From NCBI RefSeq assembly GCF_900113695.1, contig NZ_FOQH01000004.1:310001-374000 (forward strand): a stretch of DNA of 64,000 nt, written 5' to 3'. This stretch comes from Albimonas pacifica (lineage in GTDB: Bacteria > Pseudomonadota > Alphaproteobacteria > Rhodobacterales > Rhodobacteraceae). Each line of letters starts with the position of its first letter. Position 1 is the first letter of the stretch. A program made the position numbers and the translations under genes. Below are positions 1-9,508 of this stretch, piece by piece. The notes below the pieces were generated by a model that saw only the letters and a list, made by a program, of their open reading frames with translations, was not told the DNA's origin and made no database searches.

Positions 1-905
1 TCGTCGAGGAACAGGACCCCGTTGTGCGCGAGGCTCACCTCCCCCGGCCCGGCCCTGCGGCCGCCCCCGGTCAGCGAGGCGGCCGAGGCCGAGTGATGCG
101 GGTCCATGAACGGCCTGACCCGGCTCAGCCCCTCGTCGGCGAAGGCATGGGCGACCGAGCGGACCATGCTCACCTCCAGCGCCTCCTGCGCCGACATCGG
201 CGGCAGGATCCCGGGCAGGCACTTGGCCAGCATGGATTTCCCGACGCCCGGCGGGCCGATCAGCAGCAGGTTGTGACCGCCGGCGGCGGCGATCTCCAGC
301 GCGCGGCGGGCCTTCTCCTGGCCTTTCACCTCGACGAGGTCATGGGTGCGCAGGGCCTGCCGGGACATCTCGGCGGGGGTGGGGCGCGACAGGGCCTGGC
401 GGCCGGTCATGTGGTTGACCAGAGCCACCAGGCTGGCGGGGGCGGCGATCTCGGCCGCGTCGACGATGGCGGCCTCGGGGCCGTTCGCGAGCGGGCAGAT
501 CAGCGTCTTGCCCCCGGCCGCGGCCTGCACCGCGGCGGGCAGCACGCCGGGGACCGAGGCGATGCGGCCGTCGAGACCGAGCTCCCCCATCGCCAGCATC
601 TGGGCCGCGTCCTCGGCCGGGACCATGCCCATCTCCGCCAGCAGGGCGATGGCGATGGGCAGGTCGAAATGGGCGCCCTCCTTGGGCAGGTCGGCGGGGG
701 CGAGGTTCACCACCACCCGCTTGGTGGGCATCGCCACGCCCATCGCGGTCAGGGCGGCGCGGACCCGCTCGCGCGACTCCGCCACCGCCTTGTCGGGCAG
801 GCCCACGACCTGGAAGCTGGGGGTGCCGGCGGAGAGCTGGCACTGCACGTCGATCTCGCAGGCCTCCACGCCCTGGAAGGCCACGCTGTAGCACCTGGAA
901 ACCAT
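1..905 (-). CDS. comM: ComM/YifB-family Mg-chelatase-like AAA+ ATPase, partial (3' part beyond window)
   Basis: Reading the minus strand from an ATG at 905, the protein begins MVSRCYSVAFQGVEA and stays open to the window edge, so only the N-terminal ~300 residues are present. The N-terminal ChlI-like domain carries the family signatures GLPDKAVAESRERV and VNLAPADLPKEGAHFDLPIA. A Walker A segment LLIGPPGVGKSMLA follows near residue 220, and the last visible stretch has PHHSASAASLTGGG and GEVSLAHNGVLFLD, as in YifB/ComM. The family acts on DNA: in naturally transformable bacteria ComM is a branch-migration helicase for integrating incoming DNA, and many non-competent bacteria also keep it. It is the last visible gene of the rsmI-yraN-gshB-comM minus-strand run. 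The identification is firm; its cellular role here is not shown. Confidence 0.93.
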   Translation of the reverse strand, partial: MVSRCYSVAFQGVEACEIDVQCQLSAGTPSFQVVGLPDKAVAESRERVRAALTAMGVAMPTKRVVVNLAPADLPKEGAHFDLPIAIALLAEMGMVPAEDAAQMLAMGELGLDGRIASVPGVLPAAVQAAAGGKTLICPLANGPEAAIVDAAEIAAPASLVALVNHMTGRQALSRPTPAEMSRQALRTHDLVEVKGQEKARRALEIAAAGGHNLLLIGPPGVGKSMLAKCLPGILPPMSAQEALEVSMVRSVAHAFADEGLSRVRPFMDPHHSASAASLTGGGRRAGPGEVSLAHNGVLFLD

Positions 906-1002
906 CGTCGCGCTCCCGCTTGTCGGCGGGGGCGATCAGACAGGGACAAGGTTAATCGCCGCTTAATGGCGCCGGTCGCCGCTTAGGCGGGCTGAACGAC
1001 GC

Positions 1003-1030
1003 CGCCCGCCCGCTCGCACTCGGGCGGGCG
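1003..1030 (-). terminator. GC-rich hairpin after gshB, terminator-like
   Basis: A perfect 10-bp stem (CGCCCGCCCG at 1003-1012 and CGGGCGGGCG at 1021-1030) with an 8-nt loop lies 11 bp beyond the gshB stop and before comM. There is only a weak T-tract on the minus strand, so it may attenuate transcription rather than stop it. Confidence 0.4.
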
Positions 1031-1040
1031 GATGCCGCGC

Positions 1041-1994
1041 TCAGCGGGCCTCGGCGGCGCGGCGGGCCTCGACGGCCTCCCAGAACTTCGCGGCGATGTT
1101 GACGCCGTCGAAGCGCTCCAGCTCCTGCATGCCGGTGGGGGAGGTGACGTTGATCTCGGTCAGCTTGCCGCCGATCACGTCGATTCCCACGAACAGCAGG
1201 CCGCGCTCGCGCAGGGTCGGCCCGATGCGGCGGGCGATCTCGAGATCCGCGTCGTCGAGCGCGCATTTCTCGGCCCGGCCGCCGACATGCATGTTCGAGC
1301 GGGTCTCGCCCTTCTGCGGCACGCGGTTGATCACGCCGACGGCCTCGCCCTCGATCAGGATCACGCGCTTGTCGCCCTTCTCGACCGCGGGCAGGAAGGC
1401 CTGGGCGATCAGCGGCTCGCGGTTGATGCCCGAGAACAGCTCGTGCAGCGAGGCCAGGTTTCGGTCCGAGTGGGGCAGGCGGAACACGCCGGCGCCGCCG
1501 TTGCCGTAGAGCGGCTTGAGGATGATCTCGCCATGCCGCTCCTTGAAGGCGCGCAGGTCGGCCAGCGACCGGGCGATCATCGTGGCCGGCGAGAGGTCGG
1601 CGAAATCGAGGACCAGCAGCTTCTCGGGGCAGTTGCGCACCCAGAACGGGTCGTTGATCACCAGCGCCGAGCCCTTCAGCCGCTCCAGCATGTGGGTGTT
1701 GGTGACGTAGGACATGTCGAAGGGCGGGTCCTGGCGCAGCAGGACGACGTCGTAGGTGGAGAGGTCGACGGTGCGCGCCTCGCCCAGTTCGAAGTGGTCG
1801 CCGCGCTCGCGCCGCACGACCAGGGGCCAGCCGGTGGCCTTCACCCGGCCCTCGTCCCAGGCCAGGCGGTCGGGGGTGTAGAAGAACAGCTCGTGTCCGC
1901 GGGCCTGCGCCTCCTCCGCCATGCGGAAGGTGGTGTCGGCGTCGATGTCGACGCCCTGGATCGGATCCATCTGGATCGCCACGGAAAGGCTCAT
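1041..1994 (-). CDS. gshB: Glutathione synthetase
   Basis: A 317-residue protein beginning MSLSVAIQMDPIQGVDI, the characteristic GshB N-terminus. It joins gamma-glutamylcysteine and glycine with ATP in the cytosol, the second step of glutathione synthesis. The N-terminal substrate domain runs to about residue 120. The ATP-grasp domain shows IILKPLYGNGGAGVFRL, the glycine-rich nucleotide loop, and ends with GIDVIGGKLTEINVTSPTG, which holds the Mg-binding Glu/Asn. Length is normal for the family (about 315). The ATG at 1994 is chosen because the conserved MxxxFQMDP-type start follows it directly; a GGGAG lies upstream. It sits between yraN (128 bp upstream) and comM in a same-strand run. Confidence 0.97.
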   Translation of the reverse strand: MSLSVAIQMDPIQGVDIDADTTFRMAEEAQARGHELFFYTPDRLAWDEGRVKATGWPLVVRRERGDHFELGEARTVDLSTYDVVLLRQDPPFDMSYVTNTHMLERLKGSALVINDPFWVRNCPEKLLVLDFADLSPATMIARSLADLRAFKERHGEIILKPLYGNGGAGVFRLPHSDRNLASLHELFSGINREPLIAQAFLPAVEKGDKRVILIEGEAVGVINRVPQKGETRSNMHVGGRAEKCALDDADLEIARRIGPTLRERGLLFVGIDVIGGKLTEINVTSPTGMQELERFDGVNIAAKFWEAVEARRAAEAR

Positions 1995-2122
1995 GCCCGA
2001 AGTCTCCCGGCCGGCGCGCGAGGGAATTGCGCGGGCCGGACAGTCGCCCCGCCTCCGGGCGGCGTCAAGCGCCCCCGCAGCCGGATGCCGCGACGCTCGC
2101 GCAGGCGCGAGGGGAGGGCGGG

Positions 2123-2524
2123 TCAGAAGAAGGCGTTCTCCACGATCTCCATGCGGCCGTGGCGGTCGAAGGCGGCGAGGTCGAAGCGACGGTCGGCGTC
2201 CAGCGCCCCGGCGAGCTCCAGGAACCGGGTCGCGGCCATCTCCAGCCGGCGGACCTGCGCCGGGCGCACCGCTTCGCCGGCTTCCAGCAGGGTGCGCCGG
2301 GACTTGACCTCCACGAAGGCGAAGGTTCCGGCGCGCTCGAGCACAAGGTCGAGCTCCCCGTTGCCATGGACGCGGCCGGCGCGCCAGTTGCGCGCCGCCA
2401 GCCGCCAGCCGGCGGCGAGGTAGCGCCGCAGCGTCCGATCCTCGGCGGAGCGGCCGACAAGGCCGGAGGTCCGTCCGCGCAGGCGGCGGCGGTCGAGCGC
2501 GGGCAGGCTGGGGATCGGGGACAT
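2123..2524 (-). CDS. yraN: YraN/UPF0102 family endonuclease-like protein
   Basis: A 133-residue basic protein of the UPF0102 family. The diagnostic nuclease-fold segment is GNGELDLVLERAGTFAFVEV followed by KSR (about residues 55-76), which has the E-x-D ... E-x-K pattern of restriction-endonuclease-like folds. The family resembles Holliday-junction resolvases in structure, but its biological function is not settled. It lies 54 bp after rsmI and upstream of gshB. The rsmI-yraN pairing is also seen in Escherichia coli (yraL-yraN, with yraM/lpoA divergent), which supports the assignment. The start MSPIPSLPAL at 2524 leaves an N-terminal extension of about 25 residues before the conserved part. 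Confidence 0.92.
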   Translation of the reverse strand: MSPIPSLPALDRRRLRGRTSGLVGRSAEDRTLRRYLAAGWRLAARNWRAGRVHGNGELDLVLERAGTFAFVEVKSRRTLLEAGEAVRPAQVRRLEMAATRFLELAGALDADRRFDLAAFDRHGRMEIVENAFF

Positions 2525-2578
2525 GACGGCTCTCCGTTCGGCTCGTCGGAGGCTTAGGGCAAAAGGGTTGCCGAAAGG

Positions 2579-3544
2579 TTAGCGGCCGCGCTCCAGGGCG
2601 CGGGCGTAGACCTCCTTGCGGGGCAGGCCGGTGGCCGACTGCACCTCGCGCACGGCGTCCTTCAGGCTCAGCCGCTCCAGGGCCGCGTCCAGCATCGCGT
2701 CCAGCGTCGCCCCGTCGGGACGCGCGGAGGCGGTGGGGGGGCCGATCACCAGCACCACCTCGCCCCGCGGATCGTCCTCGCCGGCCAGCGTCTCGGCCAG
2801 CTCGCCCAGCGGCGCGCGGCGGACCTCCTCGAAGCGCTTGGTCAGCTCGCGGCACAGGGCCGCCTCGCGGTCGGCGCCCAGCGTCAGGGCCATGTCGGCG
2901 AGCGCGGCGGCCGTGCGGCGGGGGCTCTCGAGGAACACCAGCGTGGCGGGGACCGGCGCCAGCTCCTCGAGGAAGGCGCGCCGGGCGGAGGCGCGGGGCG
3001 GCGGGAAGCCCGCGAAGAGGAACCGGTCGGTGGGCAGGCCCGCGAGGCTCAGGGCCGCGAGCACCGCGCTGGGGCCCGGCGCGGCGGTCACCGGCAGGCC
3101 GGCGCGGGCCGCGTCGCGGGCGAGCTTGTAGCCGGGATCGGCGATCAGCGGCGTGCCGGCGTCGGAGACCAGCGCCACGCTTTCGCCCTGCTCCAGCCGC
3201 GCCAGGATCGCAGGGCGCGCCGCGTCGCCGTTGCGGTCGTGGTAGGCCAGCAGCGGCCGGCCGCGCAGCGGCACGCCGTGGATCTCCATCAGCCGGCGCA
3301 GGCTGCGGGTGTCCTCGGCGGCCAGCGCGTCCGCCTTCGCCAGAACGTCCAGGGCGCGCAGGGTGATGTCGGCGGCGTTGCCGATCGGGGTCGCCACCAG
3401 ATGCAGGCCGGGGGCGAGCCGCGGGCCGCCCTCGTCCCCGGATCCGTCGCCGCCGGACCCGGCGATTTCGCCCGGACCGCCCTCGGACCCTGCGTCGCCT
3501 CCTCGCCGAAGCTTCGCCTTTCTTGCGCCTGTGTTTGCGCTCAT
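2579..3544 (-). CDS. rsmI: 16S rRNA (cytidine-1402-2'-O)-methyltransferase
   Basis: A 321-residue SAM-dependent tetrapyrrole-methylase-fold enzyme that 2'-O-methylates C1402 of 16S rRNA near the decoding site. Motifs include GLHLVATPIGNAADITLRAL (about residues 47-66), AAEDTRSLRRLM, and VSDAGTPLIADPGYKL, the SAM-binding loop of the family. The N-terminal ~45 residues are Gly/Asp-rich and not conserved. I chose the ATG at 3544 because GAGGGAC precedes it; an in-frame ATG at 3601 would intrude on the divergent lipoprotein gene's start region. It is the first gene of the rsmI-yraN-gshB-comM run and is divergent from the LppC-like gene across 71 bp, which must hold both promoters. Confidence 0.95.
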   Translation of the reverse strand: MSANTGARKAKLRRGGDAGSEGGPGEIAGSGGDGSGDEGGPRLAPGLHLVATPIGNAADITLRALDVLAKADALAAEDTRSLRRLMEIHGVPLRGRPLLAYHDRNGDAARPAILARLEQGESVALVSDAGTPLIADPGYKLARDAARAGLPVTAAPGPSAVLAALSLAGLPTDRFLFAGFPPPRASARRAFLEELAPVPATLVFLESPRRTAAALADMALTLGADREAALCRELTKRFEEVRRAPLGELAETLAGEDDPRGEVVLVIGPPTASARPDGATLDAMLDAALERLSLKDAVREVQSATGLPRKEVYARALERGR

Positions 3545-3615
3545 AGTCCCTCGCCGTCGCCCGGGTCCGCCGCCCGGGCTTCGCACGGACGAACGGAACA
3601 TTGCAGGAGGTCAAC

Positions 3616-4893
3616 ATGGGCGAGGCGCTTCGGGAGCACAACGCAGGCCGCGCGCCGGACGCGGGACGGGGCCGCGTCGGGATCACGCTGACCCGGGCGC
3701 TGGCCGTCGCCGCGCTGGCCGCGCTGGCCGCCTGCTCGAGCAACGACCGGGGCGAGCGCGCCTCGGCTCCCGGCCCCTCCCGCACGCAGACCGCGTCCCC
3801 TGCCGGGCCGCAGCCGGGCGAGGGCGGGCGGGTGAGCCTCTCGGGACCCGCCCGCGTCGCCCTGCTCGCGCCGCTGACCGCGCCCGACGCCGGCGCCGCC
3901 GCGGCCGCGCGCGACATCGAGGACGCCGCCCGCCTGGCGATCGCCGAGGGCGCGGGCGACGTGGTGGCGCTGGACGTGCGCGACACCGCCGGCGACGCCG
4001 CCACCGCCGCCTCGGCCGCGCAGGCCGCCGCCGCGGCGGGCGACGCGCTGATCGTCGGGCCGCTCTACGGCGCCAACGCCGACGCCGTGGGCCGCGCGGT
4101 GGAGTCCGCGGGGCTGAACGTCATCGCCTTCTCCAACACCCCCTCCGCCGGCGGCGGCAACGTCTGGGTGGCCGGGCTGCTGGCGAGCTCGGAGACCGAC
4201 CGCATCCTCTCCCACGCCGCCCAGCAGGGCTGGCGGGGCGTCGGCCTCTATTACCCCGAGACCCCGCTGGGCCGGGTCGCGCGCGCCGCGGCCGAGCAGT
4301 CCGCCTCCCGCCACGGCGTGGCTCTGAGCCCGGTCATGGCCTACCCGCGCAGCTTCGAGGGCATCCAGGACAGCTCCCAGGCCTTCGACGCCTCGTTCGA
4401 GGGGTCCGGCGCCGCCACCGTGCTGCTGCCGGACGAGGGCCAGGGCCTGCAGGCGGCGGCCTCGTTCATGCGCTACCACGGCATCGGCATGCGCACGCCG
4501 ATCCTGGGCATGGGCGGGATGGCCGACCCCGAGCTGCAGCGCGACAGCTCGCTGTCGAACGCGCTCTACGCCGGGCCCGATCCGGTCGCGATGTCCGACT
4601 TCGCCGCCCGCTTCCAGGCCGCCTACGGCCGCGCCCCGGGCCGCTTCGCCTGGCTGGGCTACGACGCGGTCGCGGCGGCGGCGCAGATGATGCGCGCGGG
4701 CCGCGCCTCGGGCGACGACCGGCCCTTCGGCCTCGAGGAGATCACCGATCCCGGCGGCTTCCGCGGCGTGGCCGGCCCGTGGCGGCTGACCCGCGACGGG
4801 CTGAACATGCGCGCTCTCGCCGTGTTGACGCCGTCGCCTTCCGGCCCGCAGGTGGTGTCGCCTGCAACGATCCCCGGCGCGCCGGGTTCCTGA
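3616..4893 (+). CDS. LppC/LpoA-like lipoprotein (penicillin-binding protein activator)
   Basis: A 425-residue lipoprotein with a type I periplasmic-binding-protein fold. A basic, Arg-rich N-terminus and a hydrophobic stretch lead to the lipobox LAAC, with lipidated Cys about residue 40, followed by a Pro/Ser/Thr-rich linker. The mature domain starts near VALLAPLTAPDAGAA, contains ALIVGPLYGANADAVGRA and FSNTPSAGGGNVWVAGLL, and ends with LEEITDPGGFRGVAGPWRL. These fit the LppC family, whose E. coli member LpoA activates PBP1A from the outer membrane. The ATG at 3616 has a perfect AGGAGG at 3606; a TTG at 3601 is in frame but lies upstream of that site. Its head-to-head position with rsmI mirrors E. 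coli. glnD follows after 9 bp. A branched-chain amino-acid-binding-like role cannot be excluded. Confidence 0.85.
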   Translation: MGEALREHNAGRAPDAGRGRVGITLTRALAVAALAALAACSSNDRGERASAPGPSRTQTASPAGPQPGEGGRVSLSGPARVALLAPLTAPDAGAAAAARDIEDAARLAIAEGAGDVVALDVRDTAGDAATAASAAQAAAAAGDALIVGPLYGANADAVGRAVESAGLNVIAFSNTPSAGGGNVWVAGLLASSETDRILSHAAQQGWRGVGLYYPETPLGRVARAAAEQSASRHGVALSPVMAYPRSFEGIQDSSQAFDASFEGSGAATVLLPDEGQGLQAAASFMRYHGIGMRTPILGMGGMADPELQRDSSLSNALYAGPDPVAMSDFAARFQAAYGRAPGRFAWLGYDAVAAAAQMMRAGRASGDDRPFGLEEITDPGGFRGVAGPWRLTRDGLNMRALAVLTPSPSGPQVVSPATIPGAPGS

Positions 4894-4902
4894 CGAGAGA
4901 CC

Positions 4903-7806
4903 ATGGCCTCACGCAAGCCCGCCCCCGAACCAGGCCCCGCGCCCCGCGCGGCCGCCGCCCGCGGCGCCCCCCGGCGCCGCATGGCGCCGCCCTCGCCGGA
5001 AGACCAGGGCGGCGGAACGGACGGGATGCTGGTCAGACCCGCCGCGGAGATCCTCGATCCCGCGGCGGTCCTCGCCCGCCTGACCGAGGTGGCCGCCGCC
5101 GCACAGGCCGAGGGCAAGGGCCGCGACGGCGTCCGCGCCGCCTGCGCCGAGCCGCTGCGCGACGCGCTCGACGCCGGCCACGCCGCGATCCGCGAGGCGC
5201 TCGACGCCCGCCCCTGGGCCGGCGCCTCCACCTCCCGCTCCATCGCCTGGCTGACCGACGAGGTGGTGCGCCTGGCGCTGGAAGTCGGCCTGCGCTGGCT
5301 GCACCCCAACCCCAACCCGACCGAGGGCGAGCGGCTCGCCGTGCTCGCCGTCGGCGGCTACGGGCGGTTCGAGATGGCGCCCTACTCGGACGTCGACCTG
5401 CTGTTCCTCACCCACTGGAAGCAGACGCCTTGGGTGGAATCCCTCGTGGAATCCGTCCTCTACCTCTTGTGGGACCTGCGGATGAAGGTCGGCCACTCGA
5501 CCCGCACCGCCGACGACTGCCTGCGGCTGGGCAAATCCGACGTGACCATCCGCACCTCCCTGCTGGAGCAGCGCTTCATCTCCGGGGACCGCCGCCTCGC
5601 CGAGGATCTGCAGGACCGGCTCTGGGACGAGCTGTTCTCCCGCACCGGCTCCGAGTTCGTGGAGGCCAAGCTCGACGAACGCGCCGTGCGCCACCAGCGC
5701 CACGGCGGCTCTCGCTATGTGGTCGAGCCGAACGTGAAGGAGGGCAAGGGCGGCCTGCGCGACCTGCAGACCCTGTGGTGGATCGCGAAATACCTCTACC
5801 ACGCCCGCTCCCCCTCGGACCTGGTGGAGAAGGGCGTGTTCTCCCCCGACGAGATGGCGGTGTTCTCCGAGGCGGAGGCCTTCCTGTGGACGGTGCGCTG
5901 CCACCTCCACTACCTCTCGGGCCGCGCCAACGAGCAGCTCAGCTTCGACATGCAGGTCGAGGTCGCCCGCCGCCTGACCTTCGAGGACCGCCCCGGCCAG
6001 TCCGCGGTCGAGCGCTTCATGCAGCGCTATTTCCAGCACGCCACCGCGGTGGGCGAGCTGACCCGCGTGTTCCTGGCGGCGCTCGAGGCGCGCCACGTCA
6101 AGAAGCGCCCCAGCCTCGGCGGCATCGTAAAGGCGTTCCGCGGGGCGGGGGGGCGCAGCTCCTCGGGTCCGTTCCAGATGCTCGACGGCCGGCTGACCGT
6201 GCCGGACGAGAGCGTGATCGTGGACGACCCGCTCAACATCCTGCGCCTCTTCGACGAGGGGCTGCGCACCGGCGCCCTGATCCATCCCAACGCCATGCGG
6301 ATGATCGCGGCGAACCTCGACCTCGTGGACGACACGCTGCGCGCCAACCCCATCGCCAACCGCATCTTCCTGCACATGCTGGTGGATTCGGGCGACCCGG
6401 AGCGCGCCCTGCGGCGGATGAACGAGCTCGGCGTGCTCGGCGCCTTCATCCCCGAATGGGGCCGCATCCACGCGATGATGCAGTTCAACATGTATCATCA
6501 CTACACGGTCGACGAGCACACCATCCGCGCCGTCTCGATCCTCAACGGCATCGAGCGGGGCCGCCTGGTCGAGGACCTGCCGGTGGCCTCCGGCATCCTC
6601 GAGCAGGGGGTGGACCGCACCTCGCTCTACGTGGCCCTCCTGCTGCACGACATCGGCAAGGGGCAGGAGCGCGACCACTCCGAGGTCGGCGAGGAGATCG
6701 CGCGCGAGGTCTGCCCGCGGCTGGGCCTCGACGAGGCGCAGACCGACACGGTGGCCTGGCTGATCCGCCACCACCTGCTGATGTCGGACGTGGCGCAGAA
6801 GCGCGACATCTCCGACCCGGTGACGGTGCGCGCCTTCGCCGACGAGGTGCGCACGCCCTCGCGCCTGAACCTGCTGCTGGTGCTGACCGCCTGCGATATC
6901 ATGGCCGTGGGCCCGGGCGTGTGGAACAACTGGAAGGCGCAGCTCCTGCGCACCCTCCACCGCCGCACGCGCGAGGCGCTGACCGGCGGGGCCGGCGGCC
7001 TCTCGGGCGTCGACCGCCTGCGCGAGGCGCAGGACGCCCTGCGCGCCGCCCTGACCGAGGACGGCTGGACCGAGGCCGAGATCGAGCGCGAGATCGACCG
7101 CCACTACGCGCCGTTCTTCCTGTCGACCACCACCGAGACGCAGCGGATCTTCGCGCGCCTTGCGCGCGAGACGCCCGACGACCCCTCGGCCTTCGGGGCC
7201 GACTTCACCCAGGACGAGAGCCGCGACGCCACCCGCGTGTGCTTCCACATCGCCGACCATCCGGGCCTGTTCTCGCGCCTCGCCGGCGCGCTGGCCCTGG
7301 CCGGGGCGGACGTGAAGGACGCGCGGATCACCACCACCTCGGACGGCTACGCGCATTCGGTGTTCTGGATCCAGGACGGCGACGGCTCGACCTACGAGAC
7401 GGCGCGTCTCGACCGGCTGCAGACCATGGTGCGACGGGCCCTGATGGGCGAGGTGGTGGCGCGCGAGGCGCTGAAGCCCAAGCGCAAGGTCAAGAAGCGC
7501 GAGAGCAAGTTCAAGCTCGCCACCCACGTGATCTTCGACAACCACTCGTCGGACATCTACACGGTGATCGAGGTCGACACCCGCGACCGCGTCGGCCTGC
7601 TCTACGACCTCACGCGGGCGCTGGCCGCGGCCAACATCTCGATCCACTCCGCGATCATCGCCACCTACGGCGAGCAGGCGGTCGACGTGTTCTACGTCAA
7701 GGACCTGTTCGGCCTGAAGATCACCTCCGCCGGGAAGATGAAGACCATCGAGACCCGCCTGCGCGCCGCCATCGAGGCCGCCGCCCCCGAAGACGGCGAG
7801 GGCTGA
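4903..7806 (+). CDS. glnD: Bifunctional [PII] uridylyltransferase/uridylyl-removing enzyme
   Basis: A 967-residue nitrogen sensor that uridylylates PII when glutamine is low and removes UMP when it is high. The nucleotidyltransferase motif VGGYGRFEMAPYSDVDLLFL lies about residues 150-169. The HD hydrolase domain shows LLLHDIGKGQERDHSEVG near residue 580. Two C-terminal ACT domains bind glutamine: DHPGLFSRLAGALALAGADV (about 785) and DTRDRVGLLYDLTRALAAAN (about 892). The N-terminal 40 residues are a Pro/Ala/Arg-rich extension, so a start at the later MLVRPAAEIL is possible; the ATG at 4903 has GAGAG upstream and sits 9 bp after the previous gene. murJ follows after 3 bp, so the two are probably cotranscribed. 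Confidence 0.97.
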   Translation: MASRKPAPEPGPAPRAAAARGAPRRRMAPPSPEDQGGGTDGMLVRPAAEILDPAAVLARLTEVAAAAQAEGKGRDGVRAACAEPLRDALDAGHAAIREALDARPWAGASTSRSIAWLTDEVVRLALEVGLRWLHPNPNPTEGERLAVLAVGGYGRFEMAPYSDVDLLFLTHWKQTPWVESLVESVLYLLWDLRMKVGHSTRTADDCLRLGKSDVTIRTSLLEQRFISGDRRLAEDLQDRLWDELFSRTGSEFVEAKLDERAVRHQRHGGSRYVVEPNVKEGKGGLRDLQTLWWIAKYLYHARSPSDLVEKGVFSPDEMAVFSEAEAFLWTVRCHLHYLSGRANEQLSFDMQVEVARRLTFEDRPGQSAVERFMQRYFQHATAVGELTRVFLAALEARHVKKRPSLGGIVKAFRGAGGRSSSGPFQMLDGRLTVPDESVIVDDPLNILRLFDEGLRTGALIHPNAMRMIAANLDLVDDTLRANPIANRIFLHMLVDSGDPERALRRMNELGVLGAFIPEWGRIHAMMQFNMYHHYTVDEHTIRAVSILNGIERGRLVEDLPVASGILEQGVDRTSLYVALLLHDIGKGQERDHSEVGEEIAREVCPRLGLDEAQTDTVAWLIRHHLLMSDVAQKRDISDPVTVRAFADEVRTPSRLNLLLVLTACDIMAVGPGVWNNWKAQLLRTLHRRTREALTGGAGGLSGVDRLREAQDALRAALTEDGWTEAEIEREIDRHYAPFFLSTTTETQRIFARLARETPDDPSAFGADFTQDESRDATRVCFHIADHPGLFSRLAGALALAGADVKDARITTTSDGYAHSVFWIQDGDGSTYETARLDRLQTMVRRALMGEVVAREALKPKRKVKKRESKFKLATHVIFDNHSSDIYTVIEVDTRDRVGLLYDLTRALAAANISIHSAIIATYGEQAVDVFYVKDLFGLKITSAGKMKTIETRLRAAIEAAAPEDGEG

Positions 7807-7809
7807 TCC

Positions 7810-9495
7810 ATGCCCGACCAGCGCGAGGAGGGCGCGGCTCCGCCGTCGCCCCCGGGCCCCGAGTCCGACCCGTCCTCCGCCCCCCGCGCCGGCGCTCCGC
7901 GCCCCGCGGCGCGGCTGATGCGCAGCTTCGCGACCGTCGGCGGCTGGACCATGGCGAGCCGCATCCTCGGTCTGGTGCGCGACGTGATGATCGCCGCGGC
8001 GCTGGGCGCCGGCCCCGCGGCCGAGGCCTTCGTCGCGGCCTTCACGCTGCCCAACCTGTTCCGCCGCTTCTTCGCCGAGGGCGCGTTCAACACCGCCTTC
8101 ATCCCGATGTTCGCCCGCCGGCACGAGACCGAGGGCCCCGACGCCGCCCGCGACTTCGCCGAGCAGGCGATGGCGGCCCTGACCACCGTGCTGCTGGTCT
8201 TCACCGCGCTCGCCCAGGTGGCGATGCCCTTCCTGGTGCTGGCCATCGCCTCGGGCTTCGCGGGGGACGAGCGCTTCGACCTGACGGTGGAATACGGGCG
8301 CATCACCTTCCCCTACATCCTGTTCATCTCGCTCGCCGCCCTGCTGTCGGGCGTGCTGAACTCGGTGGGCAGGTTCGCCGCCGCGGCGGCCGCGCCGACG
8401 CTGCTGAACGTGATCCTGATCGGGGCGATGATCGTGGCCCAGGCCGGCGTCTTCGCGGGCCTGGCCGGCCCCGACGATCCGCCGGGCTACGTCGAAGGGC
8501 TCTGCGCCTCCTGGGGCGCGGCGATCGCGGGCGTGGCGCAGCTGTGGCTGGTGTGGCGCGCGGCGAGCCGCGCGGGGATGCCGATCCGCCTGCGCCTGCC
8601 CCGCCTGACGCCCGAGGTGAAGCGGCTGGCGATCATCGCCTTCCCCGCGGCGCTCGCCGGCGGGGTCATGCAGATCAACCTGGTGGTGGGCCGGCAGGTC
8701 GCCTCCTGGTTCGACGGGGCGGTGGCCTGGCTCTACTACGCCGACCGGCTCTACCAGCTGCCGCTGGGCGTGATCGGGGTGGCCATCGGCGTGGTGCTGC
8801 TGCCCGAGCTCTCGCGCCGCCTGTCGGCCGGCGACGAGCCCGGGGTGCGCGAGGCGATGGGCCGCTCGACCGAGTTCGCGCTCGCCCTCACCCTGCCCGC
8901 CACCGCGGCGCTGGTGGCGATCCCCTGGCCGCTGGCCTCGGTGCTGTTCGGCCGCGGCGCGTTCGAGGCCGAGGACGTGGCCGCCACCGCGCTCGCCGTC
9001 GCGATCTACGGCGCGGGTCTGCCGGCCTTCGTGCTGCAGAAGATCGCCCAGCCGATGTTCTTCGCGCGCGAGGACACCCGCACGCCCTTCAACTACGCGC
9101 TCGTCGGCCTGGTGGTGAACGCGGCGGCGGCGGTGGGGCTCGCGCCCGTGATCGGCTTCACCTCCGCGGCCGTCGCCACCACGCTGGCGGCCTGGGTGAA
9201 CGTGTTCCTGCTGTGGCGCGGCGCCCGCGCCCGCTTCGGCGAGGAGGCCCGGCCCGACGCCCGCCTGCGCCGGCGCACGCCGCGCATCCTGCTCGCCTCG
9301 GTCCTGATGGGCGGCGCGAGCTGGGCGGCGGCGCAGGCCATGGCCCCCTGGCTCGCCGCGCCGGGCCTGCGCTACCTGGCGCTGGCCGCGCTGGTGCTGG
9401 GGGCGATGGCGCTCTACGCCGCGCTGGTCGTGGCGCTGAAAGGGGTGGTCGTGGGCGACCTGAAGGCCGCGATGCGCCGGGGCGGCAGGCGCTGA
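7810..9495 (+). CDS. murJ: Lipid II flippase MurJ (MviN)
   Basis: A 561-residue multi-span inner-membrane protein of the MOP superfamily that flips lipid II during peptidoglycan synthesis. The conserved N-terminal block MRSFATVGGWTMASRILGLV begins about residue 37. It is followed by PNLFRRFFAEGAFNTAFIPM, the strongest MurJ signature, and later by YADRLYQLPLGVIGVAIGVV and AREDTRTPF. Alternating hydrophobic segments fit about 14 helices. The first 36 residues are a charged Pro/Ala-rich extension; translation could start later, but the ATG at 7810 is only 3 bp after glnD and probably coupled. It meets the rhomboid gene tail to tail 13 bp downstream. Confidence 0.96.
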   Translation: MPDQREEGAAPPSPPGPESDPSSAPRAGAPRPAARLMRSFATVGGWTMASRILGLVRDVMIAAALGAGPAAEAFVAAFTLPNLFRRFFAEGAFNTAFIPMFARRHETEGPDAARDFAEQAMAALTTVLLVFTALAQVAMPFLVLAIASGFAGDERFDLTVEYGRITFPYILFISLAALLSGVLNSVGRFAAAAAAPTLLNVILIGAMIVAQAGVFAGLAGPDDPPGYVEGLCASWGAAIAGVAQLWLVWRAASRAGMPIRLRLPRLTPEVKRLAIIAFPAALAGGVMQINLVVGRQVASWFDGAVAWLYYADRLYQLPLGVIGVAIGVVLLPELSRRLSAGDEPGVREAMGRSTEFALALTLPATAALVAIPWPLASVLFGRGAFEAEDVAATALAVAIYGAGLPAFVLQKIAQPMFFAREDTRTPFNYALVGLVVNAAAAVGLAPVIGFTSAAVATTLAAWVNVFLLWRGARARFGEEARPDARLRRRTPRILLASVLMGGASWAAAQAMAPWLAAPGLRYLALAALVLGAMALYAALVVALKGVVVGDLKAAMRRGGRR

Positions 9496-9508
9496 GGCGC
9501 GGCCGCCC

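Noticed and set aside
4909-8124. A 1071-codon minus-strand open frame antisense to glnD
   Set aside because: It is the reverse-complement shadow of glnD, with His/Gln/Val/Ala-biased composition and no family motif.
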